A stretch of DNA of 64,000 bases from Syngnathus acus (Eukaryota > Chordata > Actinopteri > Syngnathiformes > Syngnathidae). The notes under the pieces were generated by a model. That model did no database searches. It was not told the DNA's origin and saw only the letters and a list, made by a program, of their open reading frames with translations. The translations under genes and the position numbers were made by a program. Positions 1 through 13,200 of the stretch are shown piece after piece. Position 1 is the first letter of the stretch. Each line of letters begins with the position of its first letter. The stretch spans positions 15,185,464 to 15,249,463 of the forward strand of contig NC_051098.1 in assembly GCF_901709675.1 (NCBI RefSeq). The letters are read 5' to 3'.

Positions 1-1390
1 AATCCGCGCCTCCTGCGGCTCAGCCGTACGAGATGACTCACACACGGCAAATAAAAAAAGAAATTGAAAACAGTATTTTTCAAATGATGGCGATTCCGCG
101 ACTTTTTTTAATTAGGCCAATTGTCTTTGCCTTGCTCGGTTGATCCCGGGAATCGCACCACGTGTGTATGAAATCAATCGAAGTGAGCGGGGAACAATTT
201 GGTCATCCTCTCGGGTTTTCTTTAATGTCTGCTCGCGCTTAGAAGCAACACAGCGCATCTTCTGACATGAGCGGCGCTCCTCGTTATCTTCTGTCCCTCG
301 TATGGGTAACCGTGACATTTTTGCTCTTTTGGCTAAAAATAAGTCGGCTTCCAAGAGGTGCTGGCCGTTTTAATTAACTCCAATCCCAGGTGTACTGTAA
401 GAGTGAAATGGAATTTGAAAAACAGCTCACACAACATTTTGTAGTTGACGTAGCGTGGTTGCGCTAGTCGATGCGTACGTATATCCCCTTTTAAGCTTTT
501 GCCGTTCTTCTGTCAAACATGCAAATCCATCCGAGTTTCCTTTTCTGGTTTTGTGACATAATCCCGAGATGTGCTACTAATTCCATTAGCACAGCGTATC
601 CAATCCCGTTATGTGGAACTCCCACTGAGAGGCGACAGTTCAGAGCGGCACTACATTTCCCATGATACCAAAATGAATTATCTTCATATGTGTGTGTATG
701 TATATTTATTTATATATATTTTTTTGTTGTTTTTTTTTTTAGAAAGAAATTTCTGAATTCACTTTGCGGGGCTTTGAAAGTTATTTTTTTAATTTTATTT
801 TATTTTTTTTTGCCGAATTTCATTTTATTTTCATATGTCGTCGTGTCGTGCATGCGGCAATTTCAATTGTGTCCTTGCTACCTTCAATGACATAATTTGA
901 CTGGAATGGAAGTGATTTTCTGCACTGACTAACTCATTGTAAACTCCAAACACTGGAGAGAAAGCTTTACATCTTAATGTTAATATGCATAATTCATAAA
1001 GGTCCGTAATGCCTCAGGTAAGGGAGCAAAAGCTACGCTCGCTGGCCACAACATTGCACCATCGAATGAGATGGCATCGAAGAAATCCTTATTCTCCTGT
1101 CAGTGTCACTTAAAAGTGAGCATTATTATATATTTTTTCATACGGCTTTTATTTCAATGCCTGGTTCTGGTAGCCACTTCCAGTGAATAAACTCAGGAGA
1201 AGAGTATCTGGATTGACTTCATGTAGTAGTGTCAAAGCCATGTTACCTCATAAGGCTTCCAAGTAAAAGCGAGCCAGACCACAGTGGACTTCCTTCCAGG
1301 CTTGCTTTGCTGGGCTGGACGCCAGCCGCTCGACATCTTTCGTTGCTCACTATGAGTCGTGGCTTTGGGAGAAAAAATATCAAAAAAAGA

Positions 1391-1482
1391 TTTATTTATT
1401 TATTATATATATGTATATACATATATATATATATTTATTTATTATTTATAAAGAAAATATATATATATTTTTTTATTATTAT

Positions 1483-1513
<31 letters not shown>

Positions 1514-1530
1514 AATTTATATAAAAAAAT
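1391..1530. repeat. AT-rich microsatellite
   Basis: About 140 bp of TTTA, TA and TTA units, ending in a run of roughly ten TA dinucleotides. Simple sequence with no coding meaning. Confidence 0.9.
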
Positions 1531-3568
1531 ATCTATACATTGTTTGTTTCTGATGGAGAGGCAGAAACAGAGAGCGGGATAACGAGGAAGGGGGGGGCAG
1601 CACAGAAGCAGTTGTCAGGCAGAGTCTAATGATTCTAGATGAAAGCTGACTGTCGGAGATAAGTCAATTCTTTGCTCTGCTAGTTTTGCTTCGTGGTTTA
1701 ATGATATTGCTCCAGACTACTAAAGCTAACGCCTGCTGCTGTATTTTGGTAATATGCTTCTTGTCTTTTTTTTTTTTTACTCCCCTGTCATGCATGCGCA
1801 GAATGCTAAAACTCAGCCTCCGGGCTGCACTCGGAATGACATCACCCTGACGTTTCATTTAAGAGTGCGTACGCCATCTGTGTTTGTGTAAACACAGCAA
1901 GGCAGCTGCACACGAACCTGTGTGCGGGGTTGACACAGAGGATGAAAAAAAACAGAATAAGGACGGAGCTTTCTTCCAGGGGGGGAGGCTGTGCACACAG
2001 GGGAGAGCAAAATACCTGACTCGGGCTCAGGGATACTGTAAAGCTGTTTGTAGAGGCAGCGGGTCATTGCAAAAAGCTTAGCCGGTTGATGCGCCGCCAG
2101 CAGCAAGAGTAGCCGGATCCGCTTGAGAGAGCCAGCGTAGTCCGGGGGAGCTTCCGTCTTGGATCTGTGTTTGCCCATAACCACTAAAATAATTTTTTTC
2201 TGGTCAGGTAAAAAAAATTCAATTTGACATCTTAATCAAGAAATGATAACTGTTAGCTAAAACGTATGCATAATGAATTGATTGTGTAGTAAACATTTCA
2301 GAAACCATAGCAGCACAAACCTTATGTTGGTGTTGATCATATTTTAAGCTTTGTATTTTGTACTTAACGCAAAACCTTGCAGCGCAAAACTACAAAAAAC
2401 AAATAAGAGGCCTTATTGATAGTTGTAATAATATAAACACTGTCTGGTAGACTCCATCAGTTTTCTTGATGTTCTTCTTCTGATAGTGTTCCAAGCAGCT
2501 CGCCGTATGATATTAAACACAGTTAAATTATTAATAGCTTGCTCACTGGACATTGCTGCCTTAGACACTTTCTAGTTGGAGTTTTTGGATCATGTTTTTT
2601 CTTTCCTTCGCATACACCTCTCATCTGCTTTAACTTCATGGATTGGAATAAATCACAGACAAATTTATAAGAATGCAAATCATTTTTTTTATTTGAATTG
2701 TTTTTATTTTAATTTTTTTTCTTGTTTTAATCCATCCATATTGTTTTGATTCAATTAACATTACCTGAGAGGGTAACAATGTTAAAAATAACACAACCAA
2801 TTCTGCAAATGCCATAATGGCACCACTGAAGCGGCAATGCTTCATCTCCTAGAGACCATTAATGTCCACACAAACATTTATGGCAATCTAACCCGTGGAG
2901 ATAGATAAACGAGCAAACATTGCCCTGCGCCGTCACTCCGCTAGAGCATATCTGGAATACCAATAAAAAGACACGCCTCAAGTTATAAATGCAAATAAAA
3001 GAAAATGATGAAAATCTGCTACGGGTTCATCGTAAATGCGTCTCGTATATGTGAGAAAATCCAATTTAGGTCCACCCCGGCGCATACGTTCTCACAACAT
3101 AAGTCAAAGAGGGCGAGCCGGTGGGTCAATATGAGCCTCGAATAATCCAATCGGCGGAGGTGAAACGATGAGACAAGCAATGTCACGGGGCGACACCTCC
3201 GACCCCGCCGAGAGAGGAAATGAAAGAGTCATGCCGCTAATAGGGGAACAGTTGGGGTGCAATTGTGTCATACGGGTTAATTATTTGACTCCCGGGTAGC
3301 AATATGTATCCTTGCAATGGACGTTGGTCTCATAAACGAGGTGAAGGCAAAAGTCCAACGGGATGACTCAACCCAGACAAAAAAAAAAAAACATCTTTGG
3401 ATGGAGAAAGCGTTTAGAGAGACATCAAAACTGGAGCTCCCCGAGCGTCCCTTCTTTTGTTACCGGGCAGCAGACAGAGGCACATTCCTGCGGGAGAGTT
3501 ATTTAGGAGAACAGTCGAGTGCTTCGACAATGGCTGGCGAAAAGAGACTTTGTCCTCTGCTGCCAAAA

Positions 3569-3590
3569 ACACACACACACACACACACAC
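3569..3590. repeat. (AC)11 microsatellite
   Basis: A pure AC dinucleotide run preceded by CCAAAA. It lies about 340 bp from a GT run of nearly the same length on the same strand. Confidence 0.95.
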
Positions 3591-3928
3591 AATTCATCTG
3601 GCTGTACATACTAAATATCGATTGCTAATAGCATAGATGCCATACGTTAGCCCATCCATGCTGTTCCCCATTATGTGTTAGCATTAAGCTAGCAGACTTT
3701 TGTTTCTGTGGTTGTTTTAAATACAAAGTTTAGCTGCTGCGTTAATGAGTACCATTAAAACAATCTGCGGAGTGCTAAGGTGAAAGCGTCCTTAGGCCGA
3801 CGTCGTAAAAGTCGCTTCACTGCTCCCAATGCGATGATGTCATCAAGCGGAGACACTGAACAAGAGGGTCGTTATTTTCAAGTGCGGTCCTGCTCATGAA
3901 AAAGCCTCTATGTGGACTGCATCTGGGG

Positions 3929-3948
3929 GTGTGTGTGTGTGTGTGTGT
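3929..3948. repeat. (GT)10 microsatellite
   Basis: A pure GT run followed by TTTTTGGGGG. Its right flank is roughly the complement of the left flank of the AC run at 3569, so the two tracts form an imperfect inverted pair. Confidence 0.95.
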
Positions 3949-4654
3949 TTTTGGGGGAAATGACTGAACGTGAAAGTGCCACCTGCTGAAATGAATGGCG
4001 AGCGTGAGAAGAACACGCCAGGCAAATGACACCCAGATGTCGGTGTTTGGAGCGCATCCGTGTCGCGCTCACACAGCTGCCACTTTTAATGCGCAGAAAA
4101 ACAAGCGACAAAGCTTTGTGGAAAATCAGAGCACACAGTCAAGCTACTGTTTTTCTTTGGGTTGTCGTGTAGGGGGGGAGTGTAAATCACACAGCTGCTT
4201 GTTGCATTACGAATAAAGTGCGGAATAAGCCGACATTACCGCGAATGGCGCTTTAGGCTCAAAACAAAGCATTAAAGTAAAGCTGTGACATGTTTTCTTA
4301 AGTGGTTTATCGCACTCTTATTTCATTACACAAAGACACTAGCTGGGTTTTGATCCAATTAAGTCGCCGTCTGAATGATGGAGGTAAAAGCTTTTAACCG
4401 TGTCACCTTGCGCAAGTGGGACAGTGAAGGCTAATGGGAGACCTCTTTTCAAAATGGGCCAGCACGTGACACGCTGAGCACGTTTAATTGACTCCGTTGT
4501 CGTCCGATAAACTGACATTGTTACGTTTGTGGATTTTTCCCAGCGAAACAAATGACCTTGTTTACTGTGTCAGATAAGAGGTCAAAGGGTCCATTGCATA
4601 AGGAGGAATCTCGAGTTGCTACTTTCGATTTCCTCTTTTCTCTGTCTCTCTCGC

Positions 4655-4667
4655 TCACACGCACACA

Positions 4668-4709
<42 letters not shown>

Positions 4710-4715
4710 CACACA
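4655..4715. repeat. (CA)n microsatellite
   Basis: A run of CA with interruptions at its left end (ACGC units); the pure core is about 4672-4707. It is preceded by a CT-rich stretch. Confidence 0.95.
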
Positions 4716-6427
4716 AAGTAATGAGGTCACGGTGACACTAATTGACACAGCTTGACCCTTGACAAATCAATCCCCCATGATTTCTTTTGTTCTCAACATG
4801 TCTCACTGCATGCTTTTTATTATTACCCCTTTTAAATGTCAATTTTTTCCAAGAAACGTAATAATTTGACATTCTTTTCTCATTCCAATTAAATGTGTTC
4901 ACCATAAATTACTGTGATCATCACGTGGTAGCGTTTTGTGGCGTGTTGGCCAAATATTGGAGATTTGGCTATCTGCCGCCCTCTGTCGAATTTCTTTGGT
5001 ATCACAGGTCACTTGTTGCAGTTTACTGTGTCTAATATTTTGATTTCCTTTTTATCATTGTGGGAGGAGGAAATACACGAGGCGCAAACTATAACCACCT
5101 AAAAATATTCCTCATTATCCAAGTCCGATTTTGAAAAGTACTATCACGAAGAAGCTCATTTTCAGAAACATTTTTTTTATTATATAATAGTGATTAAAAA
5201 TGTGCCCTGCAATTTGGCTGGTAACCAGGTCAGGGTGTCCCTCCCCACGTGTCACAAAAGTGCTGTTTTTACAGACTCCTGTATGAATACATCCAATTGT
5301 GTGATCCATTTTTTTGCACTGTAAGTACACGCGTCCACCGCTAGAGGGAGCTCTTATGCTCTGTAAAATGGTGCCTGGAAGGACGATGGGAAAGAGATTA
5401 TTCCACTTCATGACCTCTGTAAGATGATAATGTGCTTCAGGTGTTTACAAAAGTTTGACCACTTGCAAAATATGTGTCTATTCTTCAAAAAGAAAAAACA
5501 AATCCCTGTTATCATTAGCTAACTTAGCATGTTTGTCATCATTGTCAGTAACCTTTCAATTGAAAAGTCGAAAAGCTAAGGAGGTCGCCTTTCGGAGCGC
5601 TGTGTAAATAGACCCAAAATCAGCTGACAAAAGAAAACTCGCAATGCCAAGAGACATAACACGGATAAGCTGGAAAACCTGTTTTCTGCTAACGACTCTA
5701 CGGCTTCTTGTTTTGCTCTGAGTAGTTGCAGTGAGAACTTCTCACATATTCCACAAATATTTGTTCTCCGTTATCTCGCGCAGAGCTATTCAATGTCTCT
5801 TGATAAAAAGGATTTACTCTGCGAACCTCATTGGTGACCTTCAACTGGAAGGCTTCCTACTCCAATAAAACTTCGGAATGCCGCATAATCATTTCTTGAG
5901 CTTTTAGTAATACAAGCAAATAACCCACGCAGATCGAGTCGCCCGAGGATGGACGGATTGTGTTATACCTAGATTACGTTCCCTCTCTTTGCATTTTTTT
6001 TTTTTTAGCGAGAAAAAAAACCCTCACATGTCTCTCAGCAGTGAATCATGTGCTCTCAAAAGGCAGACCAACATTGTGGTCATTGTTGCCAAAATATGCA
6101 GCGAGACGCACGTCCGAATCAAGCTCACGAGTTGTGCAATTGGCGTGAAAAAGCACTTGACGTCCACCCTTACAAATGGAAGTCAACAACTCGCTATTAT
6201 TCTCTGTACACCAAACACGGCCTTGTGTTTGCTGCTGGGAAATATGACACGGCTCCTTCATCGTGGTGGTATCAATTTTTTTTTTTCTTTCTCCCCCAAA
6301 ACTCATAAAAGTCTGCAGTACCCGCAGCACTCGGTGTTTACCGTTTCCACTTTGCGGTTAGCAGGACTCTGCACTTGTTTTGCTCACGACTTATTTGCGC
6401 TTTCACGAACTCCGGCTGGATGTCACA

Positions 6428-7622
6428 ATGGTGAGTCCACTTTAAAAGTTACTCAGTTTGAATTGGATTTAATCATTTGTGTCAGTTTTGTTGCTAATTG
6501 TTTCATTGCTTGCGCAACAATGAATCAATTAATCGGCAACTTAAACGATTACCAAATTAATTGATAATTATTTTTGGCAATGAATCTAAATTCTCTGAAT
6601 ATTCTCATATATACAAAAATAAATCAAATTAATTAAAAATAAAAAACATTACTGCAATTGTATTTTCCCAGGTGTTGAATTGTACAGAAATCGCTGATGT
6701 GCTCGAGCGTTTCTACCTGTCGCCCTCGTACGGGCTGGAATTCTGCATCGGGTTCCCCGGGAACTTGGTGGTTGTACTCGGCTACCTCTTTTGCCTGCCC
6801 AAGTGGCAGAGCTGCAATGTTTACCTCTTCAACCTAGCCATCTCTGACCTCATCTTCCTGTGCACGCTCCCACGCCTCTCCTACCTCTACGCCAACCAGC
6901 AGAGAGAAACCAACTACTACGCTTGCGTCATCAACCGCTACGTCCTGCATGTCAACCTCTACTCATCCATTTTGTTTATGGTCTGGCTGAGCATGGATCG
7001 CTTTTTGCTCATCCGACACCCTACACGGAACCACTTCCTGTTGAAGCCGCGGGCGGCGTTGGTCGTGACCGGCTTGAGCTGGCTCGCCGTCAACGTGGAG
7101 GTGATCCCCATGATAGCGCTGATGCTCCAGGACCTGCAGAGTCGAAACTGGAGTCGCTGCAATGACTTTGCCAGCCTCCAGGGGGATGTCAGCGTTTTGG
7201 GCTACAGCATGGGGCTCACCTTAACCGGCTACGTTCTACCCCTTCTCGGACTCTGTGGTTTCTCCAGACGGATTGCGAAGCTACTGCAGACTCAGGAAAC
7301 GGTTTTTCGGCGCGGGACGGCGCAATACGAGCACGCTCTCAGGGTGGTGGCTTCGGCGTCGGCCATGTTTTTGGTTTTGTACACGCCGTATCACGTGATG
7401 AGAAACGTCAGGATAGCATCGCGGCAGGCCTGGGCGGAAATGCACGTGTGTACCAGGATGTACATCGAGGGCTTCTACATTCTGACCCGACCGTTGGCCT
7501 TCTTGCACAGCGTCATCAACCCCGTCTTCTACTTCCTCATGGGGGACAGGTTTCGTGAGTTCCTGCTGGCAAAAGTTCGAAAGCTGGCCAGAAAGACATC
7601 GCAGCCAAGAGAGCCTGTGTGA
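6428..7622 (+). CDS. sucnr1: Succinate receptor 1 (GPCR), two coding exons
   Basis: Class A G-protein-coupled receptor for extracellular succinate at the plasma membrane; mammalian SUCNR1 couples mainly to Gi (known of the family). Exons are 6428-6430 (the ATG only) and 6672-7622, giving 317 residues against about 330 in human. The ATG is followed directly by GTGAGT, and the acceptor is TTTTCCCAG, so residue 2 is Val. Seven hydrophobic segments are visible. Residues I recognise from the SUCNR1 family are NRYVLH near 88-94 in TM3 (the Arg and His of the succinate site), TPYHVMRNVRIASR in TM6/ECL3, and TRPLAF plus NPVFYF in TM7. NCT at the N terminus is an N-glycosylation site. The DRY motif reads DRF. 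A nearby ATG at 6420 is out of frame and stops soon after splicing. Its neighbour aadac, convergent on the minus strand, matches the human order. Confidence 0.93.
6470..6610. repeat. AT-rich interspersed repeat fragment in sucnr1 intron 1
   Basis: The 241-bp intron is dominated by AT-rich sequence with AATCAATTAATCGG and TTAATTGATAATTATTTTTGG. This resembles the interior of the hAT-type element at 48602. Terminal repeats are not recognisable, so it is a decayed fragment at most. Confidence 0.4.
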
Positions 7623-8091
7623 AAAATTCATCATAATTAACACTTATAAATTTGAGCAAATTTGTTCATTTATTCTCCACTTTATTGGGTCGAAAATTAT
7701 GCCTCTAAAGTGACGACAGGCAAGATGTCAGCATGTCACCATGTGTCGTAAGCAAATTAAGACGTCAACACAGCAACTAAGTGTCAATTGTTTTGTTTTG
7801 GATGTTTTCCAAAACATTGTGTAAGGATGGACTGTCAACATGCATGACATCATCTCACCAGACCTCAGCGTTCGCCATGTGAACTCAATTCCTGTCTGAG
7901 TGCTAAGCTTTTATTTCACTGAGTGAAAAGGGAATGTTAAGAGATAAATGTAAGTAAAGATGATTTACATACTAAGCTACTCGATGTGAAGTAAGAAGAC
8001 TGGAAGACTCCATTTTGTGCTGATTTTACAGTGGCTGACTTCATTACAACCTTCGTTCATGTTCAAACTTTTAAAGTTCACTATTTTTTTT

Positions 8092-8097
8092 AATAAA
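8092..8097 (+). terminator. Possible sucnr1 poly(A) signal
   Basis: AATAAA about 470 bp after the sucnr1 stop codon in a T-rich context. It is a plausible 3' end but is not the only A/T-rich hexamer in the area. Confidence 0.4.
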
Positions 8098-9814
8098 ATA
8101 TTTTAAACATTATCCCTGTGGTTAATACATGTGTTAAAATAATGAGTTTTCTTTTCAAACATTTTTGTTATAGGGGGAAAAATTTATTTGAAACCTGGAA
8201 AAATTTGAGGATTTTGGTGCATCATGGGAAATCCACGTGATTTTTGGGCCTATTGCAGGATGGCCAAGGCAGTTGAAATATTTTTGGGGATTATTATTAG
8301 TTTTTCTTTTACATTTTGCCATTTTTGTGTGGATTTTTTAAATATATTTTTGGGGGGAATTTTTTGTGTATACTATGTTTTGTCAGATTTTTTTTTTGTT
8401 GTTGCAATTTTTATACATGGAAAGCCCTTGATTGGAGCTTTACTTATTAACCCCATAAATAATTTCCTAGAGTGTATGTCCGAGAAACACCGCAGCAGTT
8501 TCTTACATACTGCGTCTTGAACACAAAAAAAAAACCAGACATCAGAACTGAAATGCACCAAAACTTTGATTCAACAAGAAGCCAGTCAAAGAGCATGAGG
8601 GGCAGGCAGAAAAGCTTCTCGGCGAGCAAATATGAAAGGAAGGGAAAGGGCAAGTGTTACCAGCACCAATGTGAGGCAACTGTTGGGAGAACATTTGGGA
8701 GGTAGGTCAAGGCTGTGCTGGGAAGAAAATGGACTCAAATCAAAAACAGAAGGTCAAATAAATCCCAAGAGAACGTGAAAAGCTCTGAAGACGTTTGTGA
8801 AAATAGCCAAGCATATCAAAAATGTCATCTTCATCCTCATCACGCTGACAATAGAACAACACTGCCAGTGGAAAATATTCTTAGTTATTATTTTATTGAT
8901 CGTACGTCAGCAACATAATTACGAGGCAAAGGGCTTGTTGGCTAGTCTATATTTTTTGCGACCCCGTGGCGACACAAAATTTCTTTCTCCATTTGATACA
9001 GCTCACAATAACATACTACCAACCGTAAAAAATAGCAATGTTTACATTGTTATTTTGAATTTGCGTGAATGTCGTTAACCTTAACCTTTAAAAGCCAACT
9101 TCAGTTTGTTCCCTGTTTTGGTAAACAATGTCCAGTATAGTGAACATCCAACATGGTGCCCATGTGTACCAGGTATCCCATGTGTCTAAGATTCCCAAAA
9201 TAAAAACATGAGAACTGAATCCATCTCGACAGTTTGGCCAAAGCCGAAAGGGAATATCGAGTTTTACGAAGTGCGTGTACTCGTCATAATACAGGCAAAC
9301 AGAAATGTGTTTTGCACATTCCATACATTATGCAAGTGTAATCCATTTAACCAGCACTATACGTTTTTTTGTTGTTTTTTTTCTCGCTCTCTCACGGAGA
9401 GTCTCTTATAATCCATTTCACGTTACTGTTATTATCCCTTTGTAGCGGTGGAGGATTTCAGGAGCGGATCTCCAAAGGGGGGTTGAATAACACATGTAAG
9501 CACACCTACATACAATACAGAAGAATAAACTCGCACAAATATTTACATTGACCTAAGCAGAGGCGGGGCTCGCTTATTTGAATCGTCCTATACAATAAAT
9601 TGTTTACCCGCATTTATCCCCATTAAGAAATCTTTAAAGTGTACCTATATTGATTGGCATGTCGGGAATTGTGTGCTTCCGGATCGATTGTACACTCGCT
9701 GCAATCTTAAACATCCAAAGAAATGTTTCACTCAAGGACACCGTGTTCCCACACTAAGAACTCGCTGAGACAATTTCAAGGAGTATGTTGGATTTGAACT
9801 GCCAAGCCCGGTTA

Positions 9815-9865
9815 AAATGGATCTTTGACATCTATAGCCATCAACGGCAGTGAATACTTTCTAAG
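9815..9865. repeat. Partial copy of a short MITE-like repeat
   Basis: The phrase GACATCTATAGCCATCAACG followed by GCAGTGAATAC corresponds to one half of the complete small inverted-repeat element at 40601-40675. The other terminus is not clear. Confidence 0.45.
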
Positions 9866-10208
9866 ACTAGGAAATCCGTTTTTGAAAAGACTCAGGGACA
9901 CGTGGGAACCTTATCGGAATGAAAGTAGTCAAGAAACAATTTTTGATGCTCTCCTGTGTTTGGGGGGGAACCGAAACAGCATCTCTTGGGGAATCTAGTC
10001 TCCCACTATACATGTCTTAAAACCAAGATTTTCAAACACCGTTCAAAGTAAAAAAACAACAACTCTAATATGTATTTATAATCTTACAGTGTCAAAGATG
10101 TGACAAATATACTCGAGACAATTTCCCAATCTACTATATTTACAAAGATGAATGCCGAACTGAGAGGATTCGGGTTCAACGACCCTTGCGTGAATGTCAG
10201 GGTTTCTT

Positions 10209-13200
10209 TTACAAGTTTTCCTTGAGCCATTTGATGTAGTTGTCCGTCATGCGGTGACCGATGCGGAAGTCCGTCGGCCACACGGTGAACATAATGGCTC
10301 CGTGAAATCCCGAGTCGTAGTGTTCGTGCGTCACTTCCACGTCAGCGGCGCGCAGTCGCGTGGCGTACATAATCCCGTCATCTCTCAGGACGTCGTACTC
10401 GCATGTCATGATGTAGGCTTTGGGTAGACCGCGCAAAGCCGCGTCCGGAACCAGCAACGGGGACGCCCTCGGGTCGGATAAAGATTCAAACGATAGCCCC
10501 GCCTCTCCCTGCGCTACTTCCGGGGCGCTGTAATTGTATTTTCCGTGATACGTTTCAGGCAGGAAGGCGCTCCAGTTGACGAACTTCAACAGGCTGGAAG
10601 ACTCTGGGTTGTTGTGGGCGTTGGCCATCATGGCTCTGAAAAATGCCCTGTCGCTGGTGAAGTACTCGCTCCAGAACCGTACCATGAGGGTACGTGGTAA
10701 AATGGGCATGTCTTGATTCTGCTGATAAGATGGCGTGTTCAGGTCCAGTGCCTGGAGCACAGGGTAGATGAGGGCTTGGGCTTTGAACTGAACCTTTTGT
10801 GTTGGGTCCTTCAGTAACTGGAACGATACGGCAGAGAGAAGAAAATATCTTACTGAAATCGCCCGAGAGCGTCTGATGACATCGACGTATTGCGTCATCT
10901 CACCACTTGTGTGATTCAAAGCCGACATGATCCATCAACCCCTAAGCCAAAACCCACATGCTTGTCTCTATGCCATTCACACATGACCCCCAGAAGCATT
11001 TTAGAGAGCTGCAAAGTTGACTTTAGAGGCAGCAGATTGTGAACCAGCATGACTGCTGTTGTGTAAAAGTTAATCGCCCGTGGTAAAGTATACCGAGCTG
11101 GCATCTACTTCAGATTTTAGTAGTCTTTTACTTTTGGTTTAACCTGTTTCGCAAGACGTAGAGGTTTCATTTACCTGTTGGGACACAGCGGCTGCCAGGT
11201 TCCCCCCGGCGCTGTCACCGGACACCGCAATTCGGCCCGGGTCTACAGAATACTGGGCGAGCACGTCTATCTGGAGAAAGTGCTTGACAACACGATATAC
11301 GTCCTCATACGGAACAGGGAAGTGGTGAGGAGGGGCAAGGCGGTACCTGGAAAGATGAAAATTTCCACGAGCAGATTGAATATATTCGTAACTTTGTTCA
11401 TAATCGTACTGGAGTTATGTTAGAGTGGAGAGAAAACAAGTATGAACGGCTTTTTATTTGTATTCATTTTTTTTAGTCAGCCTTTGCTAAGGCCACTAAA
11501 CTGAATAAATTGGTCCGAAATTTTCAGGATTTGTAACTTTGTTCATAATCGTACTGGAGTTATGTTAGAGTGGAGAGAAAACAAGTATGAACAGCTTTTT
11601 ATTTGTATTCATTTTTTTAGTCAGCCTTTGCTAAGGCCACTAAACTGAATAAATTGGTCCGAAATTTTCAGGATTTGTAACTTTGTTCATAATCGTACTG
11701 GAGTTATGTTAGAGTGGAGAGAAAACAAGTATGAACAGCTTTTTATTTTTATTCTATTATTATTTTTTAGTCAGCCTTTGCTAAGGCCACTAAACTGAAT
11801 AAATTGGTCCGAAATTTTCAGGATTTGTTTTGGAGTTGATTTTAGAATTTTGTTTTCCTTTGCGTCCCTTGGGTCTCGTCAGGTGATTGCGTCTACCTGT
11901 GCTCGTTTGGCCGATCTTTTGCGTTAGCCAATCAGCTTCCTCCGATCCTTTGTGTCTCGTCACTTTGTTTGTATTTAGTTCCGCTTTCATTCAGTTCAAA
12001 GTCTTTCTCTGTACCTTGTCTTGTTGCTGTGGTTTTATTTGATCTGTTTCAAGTCCAAATACTATTTTGCTTTGTTTTGTTCCCTGTTGTTTATGTTCCC
12101 TCCTGTTTATTGAGTTTACCATTCATAATAATTTGTGTCTGTTTCGTGTCTCCAAATGAAATTCATTTATGAGTGAACTCCAGCATCTGCCCTAAACCCA
12201 ATCTTGACAGAAATGACTTACTCTACGGAGAGAATGACAGCGTTTAGCTCAGTAGCCACTTTTCTGGCCAGGAAATCATACGGGCCCATATCTGTGAAGA
12301 GAAGACAGAACACAAAGTAATTTTCAGAGGGCAACGTAACTGACATTGGCTCATCTCTGCTCGCTGCAGATGAACCTGTTAAAAAGAGCTACTCCAGTCA
12401 AATCAGGTCAAACTCAATTCATTCCAACATTCCAGTTAGTGCACCATAACTATCGGATGGATAATTATCGGACCGTCAATGAAGAAAAATGTTGTCACAA
12501 CACGTTAGACAATAACCCGTGGGATATTCGATGTTAGTTCATTGGCTATTTTTGTTAGGCTCGTTTATTTACGCAACGACTGCAAGCGATAACACGGAAA
12601 AGACATCCAAGCAAGAACCCGTTGAAATATTCCCAACATTAATTAGAATAGCTTGTAGTCATTCTCTCAAATAATTTTCTCAAACACCCAGGACAAACAG
12701 ATTGCAAGAACAGCACGACACGTGTCAAACTGAACGGTGTGTCGTCAGGGGTCCTGAATTAGAAAAGCCGGGCCCCCCTTTGAGGTCCCCACCGCTCCGA
12801 CAGACGGTGTGTTATTTCTTCCGAAATAATTTCACGGCTTTGTTATTATCCATGATCGGATGTCTAAAAATCACTACAATCTCGGCTTACGTGAGCTCCC
12901 CAGACACCATCCTCCGCCGTGCAGGTATATGAGAGCCCTCCTGAGCTCCATCTCGCCACTTTGCTGCTTGGGTTGGTAAAGCAGCACCTCCACCCCGTCG
13001 AACGCCTCCACCGTCACGTTGATGTGTTCGTCGGAAACCGGTGCGATGTTTTCAAGCAAGGTGATAACGTACATTACTCCCATGTAGTCCTTCAGACCTA
13101 TTAATTCACTGAAATCTGCCTGAAAGAGGAAACAAAGCAAGGGTCAATTTTAGCTAGTCAATTATATTGATGACTATTATTGTGGATGTCGAACTCTGGC

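Larger units (their letters stand above)
1..6427. other. Gene-free 5' flank of sucnr1
   Basis: I see no supportable coding exon here on either strand. The open frames are short, low in complexity or without splice context, and none resembles a known family. The stretch holds an AT-rich microsatellite, a (CA)n tract, a (GT)n tract and a second long (CA)n tract, listed separately. In human the next gene on this side of SUCNR1 is MBNL1; none of its CCCH zinc-finger exons is visible, so any such gene lies beyond the left edge or contributes only untranslated sequence. Confidence 0.6.
7623..10208. other. Intergenic between convergent sucnr1 and aadac
   Basis: This holds the 3' UTR of sucnr1 (possible AATAAA at 8092), the 3' UTR of aadac on the other strand, and a partial copy of a small repeat near 9815-9865. 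No other gene is seen; the open frames here are short and AT-rich. Confidence 0.6.

Noticed and set aside
1855-2184. 109-codon minus-strand frame
   Set aside because: No family resemblance and no convincing splice partner. An untranslated mbnl1 exon was considered, but nothing in the sequence supports it.
5989-6564. 191-codon plus-strand frame before sucnr1
   Set aside because: Runs through the sucnr1 first exon and into its AT-rich intron, with no recognisable domain. Not used as a gene.
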